NCBI GenBank assembly: GCA_950022655.1
Contig: OX465579.1
Location: 141,431,118 to 141,495,117, forward strand
DNA: 64,000 nucleotides
Direction: 5' to 3'
Source of the DNA: Alentia gelatinosa
Taxonomy: Eukaryota; Annelida; Polychaeta; Phyllodocida; Polynoidae
The notes below the pieces were generated by a model. It was not told the origin of the DNA and made no database searches. It saw only the letters and a list, made by a program, of their open reading frames with translations. Shown here piece by piece: positions 12,328 to 24,529 of this stretch (positions are counted from its first letter, which is position 1; each line of letters starts with the position of its first letter). The translations under genes were made by a program, and so were the position numbers.

Positions 12328-13826
12328 ATGTCACCGTACTGCCACCTTATAGGGTGTCATGACATTATGATGGCGATTTCACGAAATTATACGAGATGGT
12401 CTCTAGAATGGGCCTTATCCAATACAATTAGATTGATAAAACCATCGTGCAGTTAGGGAAATGAAGTGAAGCTGACAGCCCCTGATGACTGACGATCCTG
12501 AAAGGAGAGGCTTTTATTAGGGGGCATTTCTATATTGTGGGGGCTATTTGTGGGTACTTCTCTTGGCATGACGTTTCCTAAGTAAATCGCAAAATATTTC
12601 AGCTATATCTAATTCATTCGTTAAGCGGGATTTATACGATTCCCACATTGAGCATAGGCCATTCACATCATCTGACAGAGTATTACATGTTACACGTGTA
12701 CGTTTACTACACTATAATAGCCACATATTGTGATTTAAGTGGAAATAATTTACAGCGTTGCAAGCATTTCGTCACTAAACAAGTGAAACTGTTTTTTTTA
12801 TGTTTTACGTTTCTAGAGCCGGAAACCTGTAAGTGGAGCATAGCATATCAAGTTGATTTGTATGTGTAAGGAAATGCTACTAATATGATGACGAGTTGTG
12901 TATGTTCCAACTGACTGGTATTTGTACTTGTGAGGATGTTCAAATGAGCACCAGCCAATCGTTCAAAGCCATACATTAGAACACTGCTAGGCATACTAAT
13001 ATGATGGCTTTAATTCAGTTGGAATCATCAATTCCCAGTTAATAGAGCTAGATACCTTTCATTGATTGCCATTGAAAATACTTTAGGGAATCAGTTGTGT
13101 GTTATTTCTCTGTATGCATGAAAACATTATCAACATTTTCAGTTGCATTGTTTTACAGTGAGTGAGAGTTGGAGTGTGAATTGATACAATTTATTTCTTT
13201 TGATATTAATTTCAGCACGCGCCAATATGCTGCCTATTTATTTGATCTAATAACCCACATCGTATAACACTGTCAAATGATAAATTAAGCATTTTTTAAT
13301 ATTTAAGTCAGTTAACAGTTAACCCACTCAAGGCGGGTGATGCCTTGAGGCGTCATTTCTCCAAGATTTACAAAATGAATGTATTTACAAGGACTTGATG
13401 GACCAATAAACGTCAAAATTACACAGAGTAGATATTAAATTGTATTCACGATTTGCAGGAGAAACTAATAACAACATCAATCATGATGTATTAAACAAAG
13501 TGATAACATTATTGAATTATGAGTTCGGAGGACAATCAATCAGTGAGAACTAGCCCCCGAGCAGTACACACTGACACTTGCACCATAATCTCCACTCGCA
13601 GCGCTGTCATTCATAAACGGGTAAAATAGTTATTGAACCATATAAAAAATACTGATATTGATTTCATGTTTCTTACTGAAATCAAGATAATCTACTTGAA
13701 GAACAATATAATGTTAATTAAAACAATCACTTCATACATTCATATTAATAATGTGCTTTAATAGATTTGATTATTGTATTGCTTTAGTTTTCCTTTTTTT
13801 AAGTGTCGTCTGTTCTTTTGATTCAG

Positions 13827-13990
13827 GCGGGAGATGGGCGGTGTCAATAACAACTAGTGACAGACAAGACGCAGGGTCGACTGCTAACGTTTTCATCACT
13901 GTCTATGGGAGTAAGAGTTGCACCATGCCCATTCCTCTCAATGTCGCTGACGGAGACTGCTTTCGTTGCGGCAGCACCGATAGTAGTGAG
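13827..13990 (+). CDS. RP1: exon 3: PLAT domain 1 (type a), first half
   Basis: Residues 257-311, entering in phase 1 (GATTCAG acceptor) and ending in phase 0 (GTAATG donor). The beginning GRWAVSITTSDRQDAGSTAN then VFITVYG is the classic N-terminal PLAT/LH2 strand pair. PLAT domains are lipid- or protein-binding beta sandwiches, as repeated in LOXHD1 of hair-cell stereocilia. An upstream ATG in the same frame (13751) gives a hydrophobic leader, but it lies before a good acceptor and I reject it as a start. Confidence 0.85.
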
Positions 13991-14453
13991 GTAATGTACC
14001 CGTCACGTAAGGGTTAACATTCATTTACTTGTAAGGTCAAGCAGATCGGCGACACTAATTTAACAACGGAAATAACACCCCGATCGACAGGCAAATCTTA
14101 GATTAACTGCCATGGAAAGGCTGGTATGCTAAGTTCTTCCAAGCTGCTCTCAGACCATTAAGGCATACATATATATGTACGTACATGTCCATTTCGGGAA
14201 TACGGTTTTTGACAATTCATAACGAGCTTAATCGATAGATAGGGCAGAGGGTAACCTGATGTTTTTATTAGCTTTAAAGGACCATAAATGAGAAAATTTG
14301 ATCCTGGCTTAAATTAACTTTAGAATGTTAACATGGAATATACAGATTAACTTAGAAGATACTTTACTAAATCCTGAGGTAGATTCAATATAATCATAGC
14401 AATTGTTATCCATGTGGATCATCGGCAGGATGTCTTTCTATTTCTATATTCAG
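13991..14453 (+). other. intron 3
   Basis: AT-rich; nothing recognised. Confidence 0.7.
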
Positions 14454-14540
14454 ATTAATGTCGGTAATATTGGTAAGGTCTACAAAATCCGACTGTCCCA
14501 CGACAACGCTGGAGATGATGCAGATTGGCTTTGTGATGAG
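14454..14540 (+). CDS. RP1: exon 4: PLAT domain 1, middle strands
   Basis: Residues 312-340, phase 0 in and out (87 nt). INVGNIGKVYKIRLSHDNAG is the conserved PLAT core, where G-x-[VI]-x-[KR]-[IV]-x-[IL]-x-H-D precedes the tryptophan. Strong acceptor ATATTCAG and donor GAG/GTACGT. Confidence 0.88.
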
Positions 14541-14852
14541 GTACGTGCTAGGTGTTTGAACTTTACAGGTCGCTTATCATTTGTCACAATTCAGCAAATA
14601 GTACAATTTTACAATTAGTAAGGAATACACCGACGGAACTTTGTGCATGCAGTAAGCCTGTAATTGATCGCAAAAGGGGACCAACACGTAAACCTATGCG
14701 ATCATCTACTCATATCTACATGTACTTTTATAATAATTAACCAACTGAGCATGTCACATAATGGCCAAAAATACTATGTAAAACATGACTTATATAATGG
14801 CTATGAATGCTCAGTAAACGTTCTCAGTGTTACACATTTGTTGTAATGATAG
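14541..14852 (+). other. intron 4
   Basis: AT-rich; nothing recognised. Confidence 0.7.
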
Positions 14853-14985
14853 GTGAAACTGAAGGATGTTCATACGTCTGAGGAGCTGAATTTCGAATGT
14901 CGTCGCTGGATCGGGTGTCACAATGACAACATGGAGCTGTGCCGCGAGCTTCCCGCAAGTCGACCAGGGGAGAGCGACCCTCCCG
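14853..14985 (+). CDS. RP1: exon 5: PLAT domain 1 end and linker
   Basis: Residues 341-384. VKLKDVHTSEELNFECRRWI is the final PLAT strand (VKLKD is shared with exon 18), followed by a linker rich in Glu, Arg and Pro. Phase 0 in, phase 1 out, 133 nt, the same length and phase as exon 18 at 31023, which marks duplication of the PLAT pair. Confidence 0.83.
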
Positions 14986-15922
14986 GTAGGCAACACGCTT
15001 TTGTTACGTCATGAGTCTGATTCCCACTGTGCGATTACTGATATTGTACCACTCCGATTATTGTCCCGATTAGGTATCGTACATTTGTATTTTTGCGTGA
15101 AAACATTCCGCCGAACGGCGCATTTCATTATTACCGGCTGCCATGGACATTTCTATATTGGTGTAAATCCAGTGAGAATGTTTGGGGACCGAAGAGGTCT
15201 ACACCATTGGAATTAAGTGAATCAACTCTCAGTAGTACTCTCAAAGCACCGAAAAAATGGTCGAACCCTAGGGCCTTACAACGGCACTTAGACACCTCCT
15301 CGACTTTTGGCTTTTTAGATCATGACATTCTCAACTATGAGAAAAATGTATTGCTCAGTGGAAACTGATGTTTTTGCTCTCTATACCGCCGCGATAGCGG
15401 TCCGGCCAGCGACAAACGGTACCGATTTTGGTCCCCTAAAGACGGAGCTCATTTCTGCCACTGCGATAAGTCGCCCTTCTGTGACTTATGTGGTGGTACA
15501 ATGGTTGTTTCCCTTGTGTTACAACTTTAACCACCTCTCTGCCGTAGAGAAGAGAAATTTTCTATTTAGCACCATGGGCTACATTGAGTTATTTTGGATA
15601 GGCGAAGCTGGCACTTTGCCCTTCTTTATATGAGGCTCCTCACGTCGAATATTTGGCTCCTTCTTCTATATAGTTGGACAGCGTCTGTCGTGTATTTTGA
15701 TTTTCCTTTCTAGCTAATGTATAATTGTTTTGATAATGGAGATTAAGGGAACACCTCTTTGTACGAATTTGCCATTATTAATTTCACTCAAAGGATGGAA
15801 CCACGGAATGTGACATTGCTAAAATTTGAACATCTGAAATCAAAATATCGCTCAACCGGTATTCTATTTTGTACCGTTTTCTTTATTTATGTGACATAAT
15901 AAAACCCTATTGTTTTTATCAG
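14986..15922 (+). other. intron 5
   Basis: 937 bp without a recognisable gene. The stretch around 15380-15460 is less AT-rich but has no splice-supported frame. Confidence 0.65.
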
Positions 15923-16074
15923 TGATAAGATACAACATAACAGTACATACCGGTGATCTGTGGAACGCGAGTACCGAGGCCACTATTCTTGTCACCTTAT
16001 ATGGCGAACATGGCGACACCGGCCCCCGGATACTTGCCCGAGAAAATGTCCAAGACAAGTTCAAGAAAGGACAG
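15923..16074 (+). CDS. RP1: exon 6: PLAT domain 2 (type b), first half
   Basis: Residues 385-435. IRYNITVHTGDLWNASTEAT, then ILVTLYGEHGDTG, matches PLAT strands 1-3. 152 nt, phase 1 in and 0 out, identical in length to exon 19 of PLAT 4. The GEHGDTGPR / GERGDWGKR correspondence shows that PLAT 2 and PLAT 4 are the same subtype. Confidence 0.88.
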
Positions 16075-16499
16075 GTATGTACTAATTTCCCCCGAAAAAT
16101 TATCAAGTTGTGAAATGCTATTTACTTTACTAAAGGAATTCAATTGCTGTACTTCCCAGTCATATCAGCAGTACCTTTGTTATCAAGAATATCACATCTA
16201 CCACGAGCAACTATACAAGCGATTTTCATAACGCCGGCCCTAGACAATATCTGGATACGTCTAATCTAAATGAAGTGCTAGGCTTACGGTTTGTCTTAAC
16301 CCTTTCTTAAATAATCACTAGTTAACAATATAAAGAGATCCTGACAAAATTGGATAATAGTTTTTGTTGTTGTATTGTGTTAGATTGAATCCATATCGTC
16401 GACTAGTAGTGTTAACTGTTGTGTATACACCGCATGATCCGTAGACCGGCCTTACATATCTTAATTACATCGGTGCATCTTTATGTGCCCCCCCAATAG
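16075..16499 (+). other. intron 6
   Basis: AT-rich; nothing recognised. Confidence 0.7.
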
Positions 16500-16578
16500 A
16501 TTGATGAGTTCCAAGTGGAGGCAGTGTACCTCGGTAAACTGAAGAGAGTCATCATTGGACATGATGCTGGCGGACCAG
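16500..16578 (+). CDS. RP1: exon 7: PLAT domain 2, middle
   Basis: Residues 436-461, phase 0 in and 1 out, 79 nt. IDEFQVEAVYLGKLKRVIIG then HDAGGP is the PLAT core before the Trp strand. In PLAT 4 the matching exon also covers exon 8, so an intron has been lost there or gained here. Confidence 0.85.
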
Positions 16579-16793
16579 GTAAGTACTAGTGCCTTATTCT
16601 ATTTTCTACCTGAGAGATCAATGCAAATATCTGCAGAGGAATGTACAGTCAACTGCAACACAGTATGTAAGTGTGCACTTGATACAATGTTAAAACTGCT
16701 TTATTATTGATGATTCTACAAACGAGAAAACCTATATTTTTGTAACATTGCTATGATATCACACCTTATAGTTTCACCTACTATTTTTTTCAG

Positions 16794-16875
16794 GTCATGG
16801 ATGGTTCCTTGAGAAGTTGACAGTCAAGGAGTCTGGAGGCCGGACGGATAACAAATGGGACTTCTACTGCAATAG
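16794..16875 (+). CDS. RP1: exon 8: PLAT domain 2, tryptophan strand
   Basis: Residues 462-488, phase 1 in and 2 out, 82 nt. GHGWFLEKLTVKES ends in KWDFYCN, the typical G-W-[FY]-[LV]-[ED]-[KR] and W-x-F-x-C-x-[RK]-W motifs of PLAT repeats, with the last W provided by exon 9. Confidence 0.88.
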
Positions 16876-17149
16876 GTAAATTTATAGGTCGATAACAATC
16901 TATAGGTCATGTGTCCGTTAGAACAAGAATCTATCTTCAGTCTGAGTGAAGTTCAGTCGATAATTCAGGTTTTGTTCCAATTGCCAAAAACCTTTACCAA
17001 ATTGTATATTATGCAGCAACCCTTACAGGAACTGCTCACACCCAATGTTATTCATATTGACTCTAAAATATATGACCTTTATACAACATTTCGTACTAGT
17101 ATATATTCAGGTATATATCAATTTTCATCAAATATTGATATCTTTTCAG

Positions 17150-17240
17150 GTGGCTTGACGAAGGAGAAGAGGATGGAAAGGTCGTACGAGACTTGAAGCC
17201 TTGCGGAGAGAATCTACATGAACAAATTGAAAAACAAACG
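17150..17240 (+). CDS. RP1: exon 9: PLAT domain 2 end and acidic linker
   Basis: Residues 489-519, phase 2 in and 0 out. RWLDEGEEDGKVVRDLKP completes the W-F-x-C-N-R-W-L-D motif. A charged linker follows, leading into the beta-trefoil part. Confidence 0.83.
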
Positions 17241-17285
17241 GTAACGAAATCTCAAATACTATCTTTTTAAAACCTATTAAGCCCA

Positions 17286-17589
17286 ATGCCCATCTACCGA
17301 TTTCGGAACATTTATGTACGTTTGTCGGCGACAAACGGAGGGTAATTTGTCTCAGCCGAGTCATCATAACGGAGTGGGTAGATGTAGGACAGCTAGGCAA
17401 GGCTACCCAGCTATTAGTGAACACTCGGTTTCTTTGGTTTTTGCCCTCCCCCAGCGATTAGTGGACCATACACCGATTTTATCAGTGTGCGGGTCTAGCG
17501 AGGGGTTAGGTAATTTGCCTGCGACAAGGTGACTGACTCCTATACGATTTAGGAACTAATCGTTCAACCCTAAATCGGTAGATGGGCAT
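17286..17589. mobile_element. MITE copy 1 of a tandem pair
   Basis: Terminal inverted repeats ATGCCCATCTACCGATTT at 17286 and AAATCGGTAGATGGGCAT ending at 17589. The interior contains GTCGGCGACAAA and CCTGCGACAAGGT motifs shared with the next copy. No coding capacity. Confidence 0.75.
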
Positions 17590-17597
17590 CCGGCTTT

Positions 17598-17963
17598 ACA
17601 CATCTACCAATTTTGGAACATTGATATACCTTTGTCGGCGACAAAGGGAAGTAATTTGTCTCAGGCGAGGTATCCTAATGGAGTCGGCCCTGGTCGGTAG
17701 ATGTAGGACAGCTAGGCAAGGGTTAGCCAACGATTATAGAAACCACCCTCTTGAGATGTTCTTTTGTCCCTGATGAGTTGTCGTTTGATGTTCCTAAATT
17801 GGTCGCCAAAAGTTTATCAACATGTTGATAAATCCAGTCGCCGACAACGTTTGATTGGATGGCCTCACACGGGCCGAGGGGTTACGTAATTTGCCTGCGA
17901 CAAGTTTACCGACTCCTATACGATTTTTGAACTAATCGTTCAACCCTGAATCGGTAGATGTGT
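17598..17963. mobile_element. MITE copy 2 of a tandem pair
   Basis: ACACATCTACC at 17598 pairs with GGTAGATGTGT at 17953-17963. The interior repeats the GTCGGCGACAAAGGGA and CCTATACGATTT motifs of the adjacent copy, but it is longer and divergent. The two lie 8 bp apart. Confidence 0.7.
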
Positions 17964-18303
17964 ATTGGGTTTAAGGAAGAAGTGGTTATTCATAAGATTT
18001 CTTACAACTCTAGTATACGTCCCAACAGTATAGAAAGACATACCCATATTTCCTGAGTGGTCATTTTCTTCTGCTCCCCCTTTTGGATTAAAAAAAAAAG
18101 ATATTCCCAACTGACATGTCAATCAGACTTACATGGATTTTCTAGATTGTCGCCCTTCTGTTTTTTCCTAAAGTGAAACTTTAAATACTATCTATTATCT
18201 ACATTAGCCATGAATCATTTATGAGGACCAGGGATGCATTTACTAAATTGTTTTAGGAAAAAGAAATACTTACTACTATATTTATCTATACTCCTTTCAT
18301 CAG

Positions 18304-18433
18304 TGGGAGTACGAGAAATGGAAATTCGAAAATGGAAATGAAGTACGCCTTTACTCAGTGACATCACATCGCCCTCTGAGAATCAAGCCCGATGCAACGG
18401 TGGACGCTGACGGTGACTATGATGACCCGCTAG
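18304..18433 (+). CDS. RP1: exon 10: beta-trefoil region, first lobe
   Basis: Residues 520-562, phase 0 in and 1 out. WEYEKWKFENGNEVRLYSVT then HRPLRIKPDATVDA has the strand-turn-strand spacing of a trefoil lobe. It opens a segment of about 270 residues in which I count six such lobes, enough for two beta-trefoils. Confidence 0.75.
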
Positions 18434-20293
18434 GTGAGATTTGCACTTCCGTTTTATTAGCTTTAACGTCCAACTGGTGTGCTTCACATTTGTCATATAT
18501 TCTTCATGGATGGAAACCGTGTAATAAATATAAAATCATATCTCTTTTACGACTTGAGCTTAAATACTTCTGCCTAATACCCTGTTTATTCTTAGGACAT
18601 ACTTATCTTTTACATAGTAAGCCTTGGCCGAGAGGACCCAAACTTTTAATTTCGCTTTTATCTATACTTGTCTTTAGTGCCATTTCCTTTTCTGACAAAG
18701 CGGTCGATGATTTACCACTTCATATTTTACATATTGATAAACATTTGATTACAGCATACTCAGTTCTGAAGAAGCAGTGTAAGTAAACATGTGTGTATTT
18801 TCCTACTTGTCTGTTGATCAGCAATATGTGGAAAACGCTGATGATATTAATCTAATAAACTAGGTCAGGTTAGGGAAGGAAGGGGTAGAGTATGGAAGTG
18901 CACTGCTTTAGAAAATTCTGTATCGTATACAGTTTCAATGAACACCATATCTTGTTTACAAAATAACATTTACAATAACCTAAATATATATAATATATGT
19001 AAATAATAAGTGTTGTCTTGTCCCTATACAAGTAAGTACAGTTTGCACTGTCGGAATATAGAAATAAATACCACCCTCGTAGTATGAGGAAAATAAATGA
19101 TTCTAAGATTTACCAGAATAAGAAAAGGTATTTAATGAAGGAGACTGTGAGTAGAAGACTTCTGAAGGATAAAGCGTAGGCTAAATGTAGCACCTTCACC
19201 CTTGTTCTTCCGGCCCTTTTTTTAAAGAAGAAGAGGCCTTTTCAATCACTCTTTCCCTAGTCCTTAACCTTTACGGCACACCGGAACAACCCTCCTGATG
19301 AAGATTCCCTATCACTGAGTCCGCTTGTCACATCCCTAAACACCCCCATTGTATCCCACGATATCTGTCCGCAAAACACCTCCTCATACTCCTGAAGACT
19401 ATATTGTTCATATTCATATTAATGTTCCCATAATATGTCCCATACAATGCCCCAGATACCTATGCCCAGCAACCTTTACCCAATACCTCAGGACACCCCA
19501 ATAGAAGATAGAAGGCGAATGTAAATAGAGGTAAACATTACGTTACCTTCCAGATAAGGGGGTACAAATGAATCCCATTTCTCTTCGTCGAGTTCCTGAA
19601 AAATATCAAGACCATGAAATAATCTGCATCTATTGCTTTCACCAGCTACTGGCACTCATATCAAGCAATGTTTTGTTGCTCATGTCCTAAAGATATTGTG
19701 TGTAACTGCGACAATTATCACTTGAATATTAACATGTTTGCTTTGACGTTTACTACATGTAAAACATTACGAACACACAACCATCAGGATTTTTTTGCAC
19801 TACAAATAGATAATGTTGCACATAGTACATTTTATTTTGGTCGTATTGGATCATCAATTTCTTAACATTATCTTAATTGGAGAATTCCCAAGAAATAGGT
19901 ATGGTTGTTGGTTCTTATATATCTTTTCTCTCATCTGTTTGAGCCAACTGGCATAATTGATTTGTTATTGATCCTTGTGTTTAGTGATATTAGTAACTAC
20001 TTTTTGAAAACTAGTATTGACACAGGTCTCAACATGATGATATCTTGTGGACATACTGAAATCGTCAATGATAGGCAATTGAAGTTAGGATAATAGAAAT
20101 ACAGACGAAAGTCACGTCAAGATGATATACATTTGAATAGAAGGGGCAGCACTACTATTGATAATACGATGATAGTTGATTTAAGTATTGAAAAAGGCGT
20201 GCACCTTATTATTAACTATGGAAATAATCTGGTTGACGACACATATATAAAAGACTAACGTGGCCACTGGTCGACTCTATGTTTTGCTAACAG
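18434..20293 (+). other. intron 10
   Basis: 1.86 kb, AT-rich, no recognised gene or repeat. Confidence 0.65.
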
Positions 20294-20397
20294 CCATCTT
20301 CAGAATGATCGCGCGCCGGTCTAATGTCCGAGTATTCCAGAGTGTCAACCATGAGAAGTTTCACCTCGCTATCGACAATGCTAAACTGCTTGGTCAG
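20294..20397 (+). CDS. RP1: exon 11: beta-trefoil region, second lobe
   Basis: Residues 563-597, phase 1 in and 0 out. The acceptor chosen is CTAACAG at 20293. The alternative CTTCAG ten bases downstream would bring a TGA into frame. NVRVFQSVNHEKFHLAIDNA fits another trefoil lobe. Confidence 0.72.
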
Positions 20398-23042
20398 GTG
20401 AGTCTCCAAAGAATGTTTGCTACACTGAAATGTTGACAGAAAACATGATTAATGGAAAATATGATCCAGAAATTCAGATGCATGGTGCTGTTATCAGCAT
20501 CAGTGATAGAGAAAGTCGAAGTTGTTTTATTTGCTGAATTGATGTATGAAGTTAAAATAGATAGTTATGTAGTGAATGATTCTATGGAGGCAAATTAACC
20601 ATATTTCGATACGGAGATAGTTTCACAAGGGCCAGCAAACATAAATCCTATGATGTCTTCAGAGAAAAAAATCTCAGTGCTCAAAGATTATTTGTTATTG
20701 GTAATAATAATGCAAATATGTTGTATTTCTAATTTTCACTCGTCAAAATAAAAGGCAGTAATGGCTATCATGACAGATCATTTGTATTCACCCCTGTTGC
20801 TAAGGTAGAGAATGTTAAGGTCGTCTTTGACTGGGAGGTCACCAGTACGGACAGGGTAAGGAAGGCATGGTGTGAGGGAGAATATTACAAACAAAGGGGA
20901 CCATTTCAAATTCCCACCGTTACATTTGTATGATATTACACTTCGAGTGCGGTGGAGAGCGGACTTTAAAAGTACATTTGTACTAATTTTCTCTATTGCA
21001 CTATAATTTCTGAATTTATATTTGTTCCTTATCGCAGTCATAATGACTACGTTACAATTACCCTTGGTAAAGTTACGGCTGGTGATATAACAAGACTATA
21101 CTCGCTTGCCATAAAAATGGTTTGTGAAAATATGCCTTGCCGGATGAGTTTAATCGAGGCCTCGCGACATTAAAACCGAAACTATAACTAAGTTGTACAC
21201 TGTACTGTATAAGATAAATCGAAAGCTACATTTTATACCAACCCTGGTATTTTGTTCCCCTAGACTTAACATTGGGAACTCGTATCCAACGCCAATAAGA
21301 TACTTGGGAAAAATATCCAATGGGGGATTATGTCACAAATGTTAGTCCATTAGTCATTGTCAAGGATGAGATATAGTCAGAAACCTATGAAAGTTTAGGG
21401 TCAGAGCTCGATCTAATTGCGACATAATTCACACAGCTCTGCATTGTGAATTACTACGCGACTCAAACTCGATGGGATACGAGCTTTGACCCCAAACTTT
21501 CATAGGTCCCCTATATAGTGTTTATTAGAGCGTGCTCGGACACGCTATATATATATCGCATAGAGGTTATAGTGGTCACATACAGACTTCCATCGTCCTG
21601 CAACAAAATTATCCTTTCACTACATGCGTGCTATTCACTGTGATATTGGGGAAGGAGCAGGGTGCCAGGGTCCCAGGGACTTAGAGGTATGCCAAGCTGA
21701 CCCTGACCAATCACTCTAGACCAGAATAACTCAAGACCCACTGGTGCTAGATACGTTTTGAGATATGGCAAGTTGACTGGGTGCAAGTGGGTTAGAGAAA
21801 CTATCCCTAGACTGAATGTAATCCAAACCTTTTAATTGTTATTCATTTATAATTGCACGCTTCTTCATCAATGATGAACATACATTTTACTCCTAGTTCA
21901 TACAATGATTCAAAGTCTCCCAGTCTAGTTATTCAATATTGATATCAGGTGTATTGATTTTCTTTGTTATTTCTGTTTGGATTAAGTTGATTTGAGAATC
22001 GTTTAACCTATGTTCTTACCATTCACATTTACTACGCCCGTGATACAGAAGGTAAAGAGTGCATCTCTGTGGCTTGGGCTTGGTTGGTAGATATTTAAAG
22101 AACCCCGGCTTTACCCTCACAAATCAATCCATACAATGATCAGATTCCTGCATGAATTGAAAGGCATACTAATTCCTGAGAGTTCTGACACAGACTTTCT
22201 CTTTTCTTCTCTGAAGTTAATGGTAAAGGACAGGTTTAATCCAGTCCAGGTACATTTTAAAAGATATTTTTCTTTCTAAATTCTGGCGTTAAATTCAGTA
22301 TCAGACCCTTCACTCCTCGCACCTCACTGTAATCATATTACACCCGTATTTCGATGTTCATTGTAGACTGAGAAATAACATTTAGATACCTTTAATATGG
22401 TGTTGTACTCTAAAACGTACCTGTGATTCACCAGACCTATTTTAGACATTAAAATATAGATTGTCATTTATATTTTGTAATTGATAAACATTTTCATACA
22501 CACATACAGGAACCAACCCTTCATAATGATGCCTTCAAACCATATTGGCAATTATTAGGCTATTATTCATACTGTACCCGACACTGTACACATAGTTATA
22601 TAACACTATACAGGTTACAACTACCTACCTAGTAGGCACTTCTAAACAAATGCACATTTTATGTATATATGCGTATAAAGTGGCTAGGGTTGATTGTAAT
22701 TGGTCAATAGTTATATGTCAGTGCCCAGTGTTGTGAATGGCCGTACATGTACTTACCCGCGAGTATTGTATTCCTGAAATTACCCTCTGCTATTGGTGGC
22801 GGGCAATGCATCTTGATAGCTGTATAATCTATGACCCGTTGCTGAAATTCATGCGCACTGTACCGTTGAGTAAAGTTGCTAGAAATTATCCAAGCTATAG
22901 CAAGCTTGCCAGTATAAAAACATTAGGTTAGTCCGTACTGCAAACAGAACATCCGCGTTAATAGTGACCTCCTTTGGTTTCATGTCGTATACAGAAAGAG
23001 GAAAATCGCATATACACCATATAACTGCTCTTGTACATGCAG
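20398..23042 (+). other. intron 11
   Basis: 2.6 kb. Contains a 27-bp-arm hairpin at 21384-21506. Otherwise AT-rich with no convincing exon. The GC is low throughout, unlike neighbouring exons. Confidence 0.65.
21384..21506. repeat. 27-bp inverted repeat (hairpin element)
   Basis: Arms 21384-21410 (CCTATGAAAGTTTAGGGTCA start) and 21480-21506 are complementary with few mismatches. Probably a short foldback MITE. Confidence 0.75.
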
Positions 23043-23222
23043 GGACGTGGAGGTGCCTTCTGTGAGGTCCGCCTCCACCCTCAGCCCAACTACACCGTGG
23101 CGCTCGAGTCGATCAAGTTCCCCGGGCAGTACATGAGTGTCAAGTCCAGTGGAAAACTAGAGGACCCTCGCGCTGGAGGGACCGAGCTCCAACTCAATCG
23201 CCTCTTCTACGCCTACTGCAAG
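23043..23222 (+). CDS. RP1: exon 12: beta-trefoil region, third lobe
   Basis: Residues 598-657, phase 0 in and out, 180 nt, strongly GC-rich relative to the introns. VALESIKFPGQYMSVKSSGK then L follows the FGF/IL-1 style trefoil spacing (V-x-[IL] ... G-x-[YF]-[LM] ... G-x-L). Donor AAG/GTTGCT is weak but frame and homology support it. Confidence 0.8.
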
Positions 23223-24313
23223 GTTGCTCTTATGATCCTCATAAAATTGTCTAGTTTGTGGAAGAGTCTTTCTTTAATCAACATCGAATAAATAGTTACT
23301 GCATTTCTATCTAGAGTTTCAATACTGCTACTAGTAAAGGTAGTATGGGATACTAAATGCTCTTTATCGCATATCGATATATTATGAAGATTTATGCGAC
23401 TATTATTTCAGGTGCCTGTAATTGACTGTGTTTTGAGGAAGAGAAATCCACAGCATTACAGCTGGAGCATCTATAGGATAAAATATTTCAATAGAGCTAT
23501 ATGCCAAGCCAATATCATAAATCACTGGATATGATACTACACAGTTTGCTATAATCCTTTAGAAATTACTAAATTGATTATTTGAATAATGGTACTGCGC
23601 ATTTCAGCATCCTAAAAGCGAATAAATGGTATGTTTCTCAGTAGAAGCATATATATATATATATGGGTATCCCGACAGTAATCAACACAAAGTGGCGACC
23701 CTGATGCCATAAACACTACCATCAGGTGGCATTTGCAGTGTATTGTACTGGTTTGCCATAGAGGGATTCTATTCTCGTCTTGTTATTAGCAATTACAATT
23801 CCCTGTTTCTCGATTCCCGATTGCTGCATATGCTTCTCTATTGGGAATTACTGCTATTGGGAATTACTTCTAAGTCGGCGGAACTGTCAAAGTATAGTGT
23901 CGGGATCCCAATACAAGACAAATCTTTCAACTACTTCACCTATAGTCTATGAGAGTTTCAATCTCCTCCCACTACTCCGGCTCCCACGTGACCGTCACTC
24001 TCCACCTGGCCCCAACGGAATTTCTCGAGAAAAAAAACCCCAAAACAGTTCCACCCAAACACCCTACAAAACAATATTATTGACTCCGTCACTCACTCAT
24101 TCGTAGGGCCCACTTCTCATTGATTTGGACAATAGACTACTGATTCGACTACTTCACTCATAGTCTATTCTACAATAGTCCGAGGTCGTCATCAGCTGTA
24201 AGTAGTATCCAAAAAGAGTATTGAGTGACAGGTAACCGTCAACTGTTCGATGATCCTCCATTTCTTGTATGTGTACTGGATAAATGATAACTGCTTTGCC
24301 GGTGTTGTTTCAG
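23223..24313 (+). other. intron 12
   Basis: Holds a short TA microsatellite near 23649-23664 and a duplicated phrase ACTACTTCAC-TATAGTCTAT near 23931 and 24149. No gene recognised. Confidence 0.65.
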
Positions 24314-24529
24314 GGCACCCTCCGTCATCAAGGCGTCGTCATGCTGTGCACGTCGCTCACGCAGACTCTCACGGTCAACGTAGACGACGAACTCGTCGGT
24401 ACCGGAAAACGCAACCAGGTGGCGTATTTCCGCGTCCACAAAGTGGCCGAGGGCGGCGTCCGTATGTTTGAGAGCCTCGCTTTCCCCAAAAAGTTCATCC
24501 GCATGAAGGAAGGCAGATGTGACCTCAAG
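24314..24529 (+). CDS. RP1: exon 13: beta-trefoil region, fourth and fifth lobes
   Basis: Residues 658-729, phase 0 in and out, 216 nt. GTLRHQGVVMLCTSLTQTLT, then VNVDDELVGTGKR, and VRMFESLAFPKKFIRMKEGR give two further trefoil lobes. The donor CTCAAG/GTGAAG is not ideal. Read-through adds only nine residues and a stop at 24554-24556, so intron retention would give a protein ending at this lobe. Confidence 0.8.

Larger units (their letters stand above)
2961..13826 (+). other. intron 2 (10.9 kb), transposon-rich
   Basis: Separates the DCX part from the first PLAT domain. It holds several TA-flanked MITEs (8968-9093, 10134-10259, 11766-12327), a TTA-type MITE end at 6311, a 35-bp tandem duplication at 6686-6755, a composite element at 10359-11614, hairpins, and a GC-rich stretch near 3525-3690. 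No additional exon was convincing. The size and content suggest it is where the DCX and PLAT parts were joined, but that is inference. Confidence 0.65.
17241..18303 (+). other. intron 9
   Basis: Largely occupied by two tandem related MITEs (17286-17589 and 17598-17963). No gene seen. Confidence 0.7.

Noticed and set aside
13751..13826. ATG with hydrophobic stretch just before PLAT 1 (signal-peptide-like)
   Set aside because: A good acceptor at 13825-13826 in the right phase interrupts it. DCX proteins are cytosolic, and the hydrophobic run is the T-rich tract of the splice acceptor.
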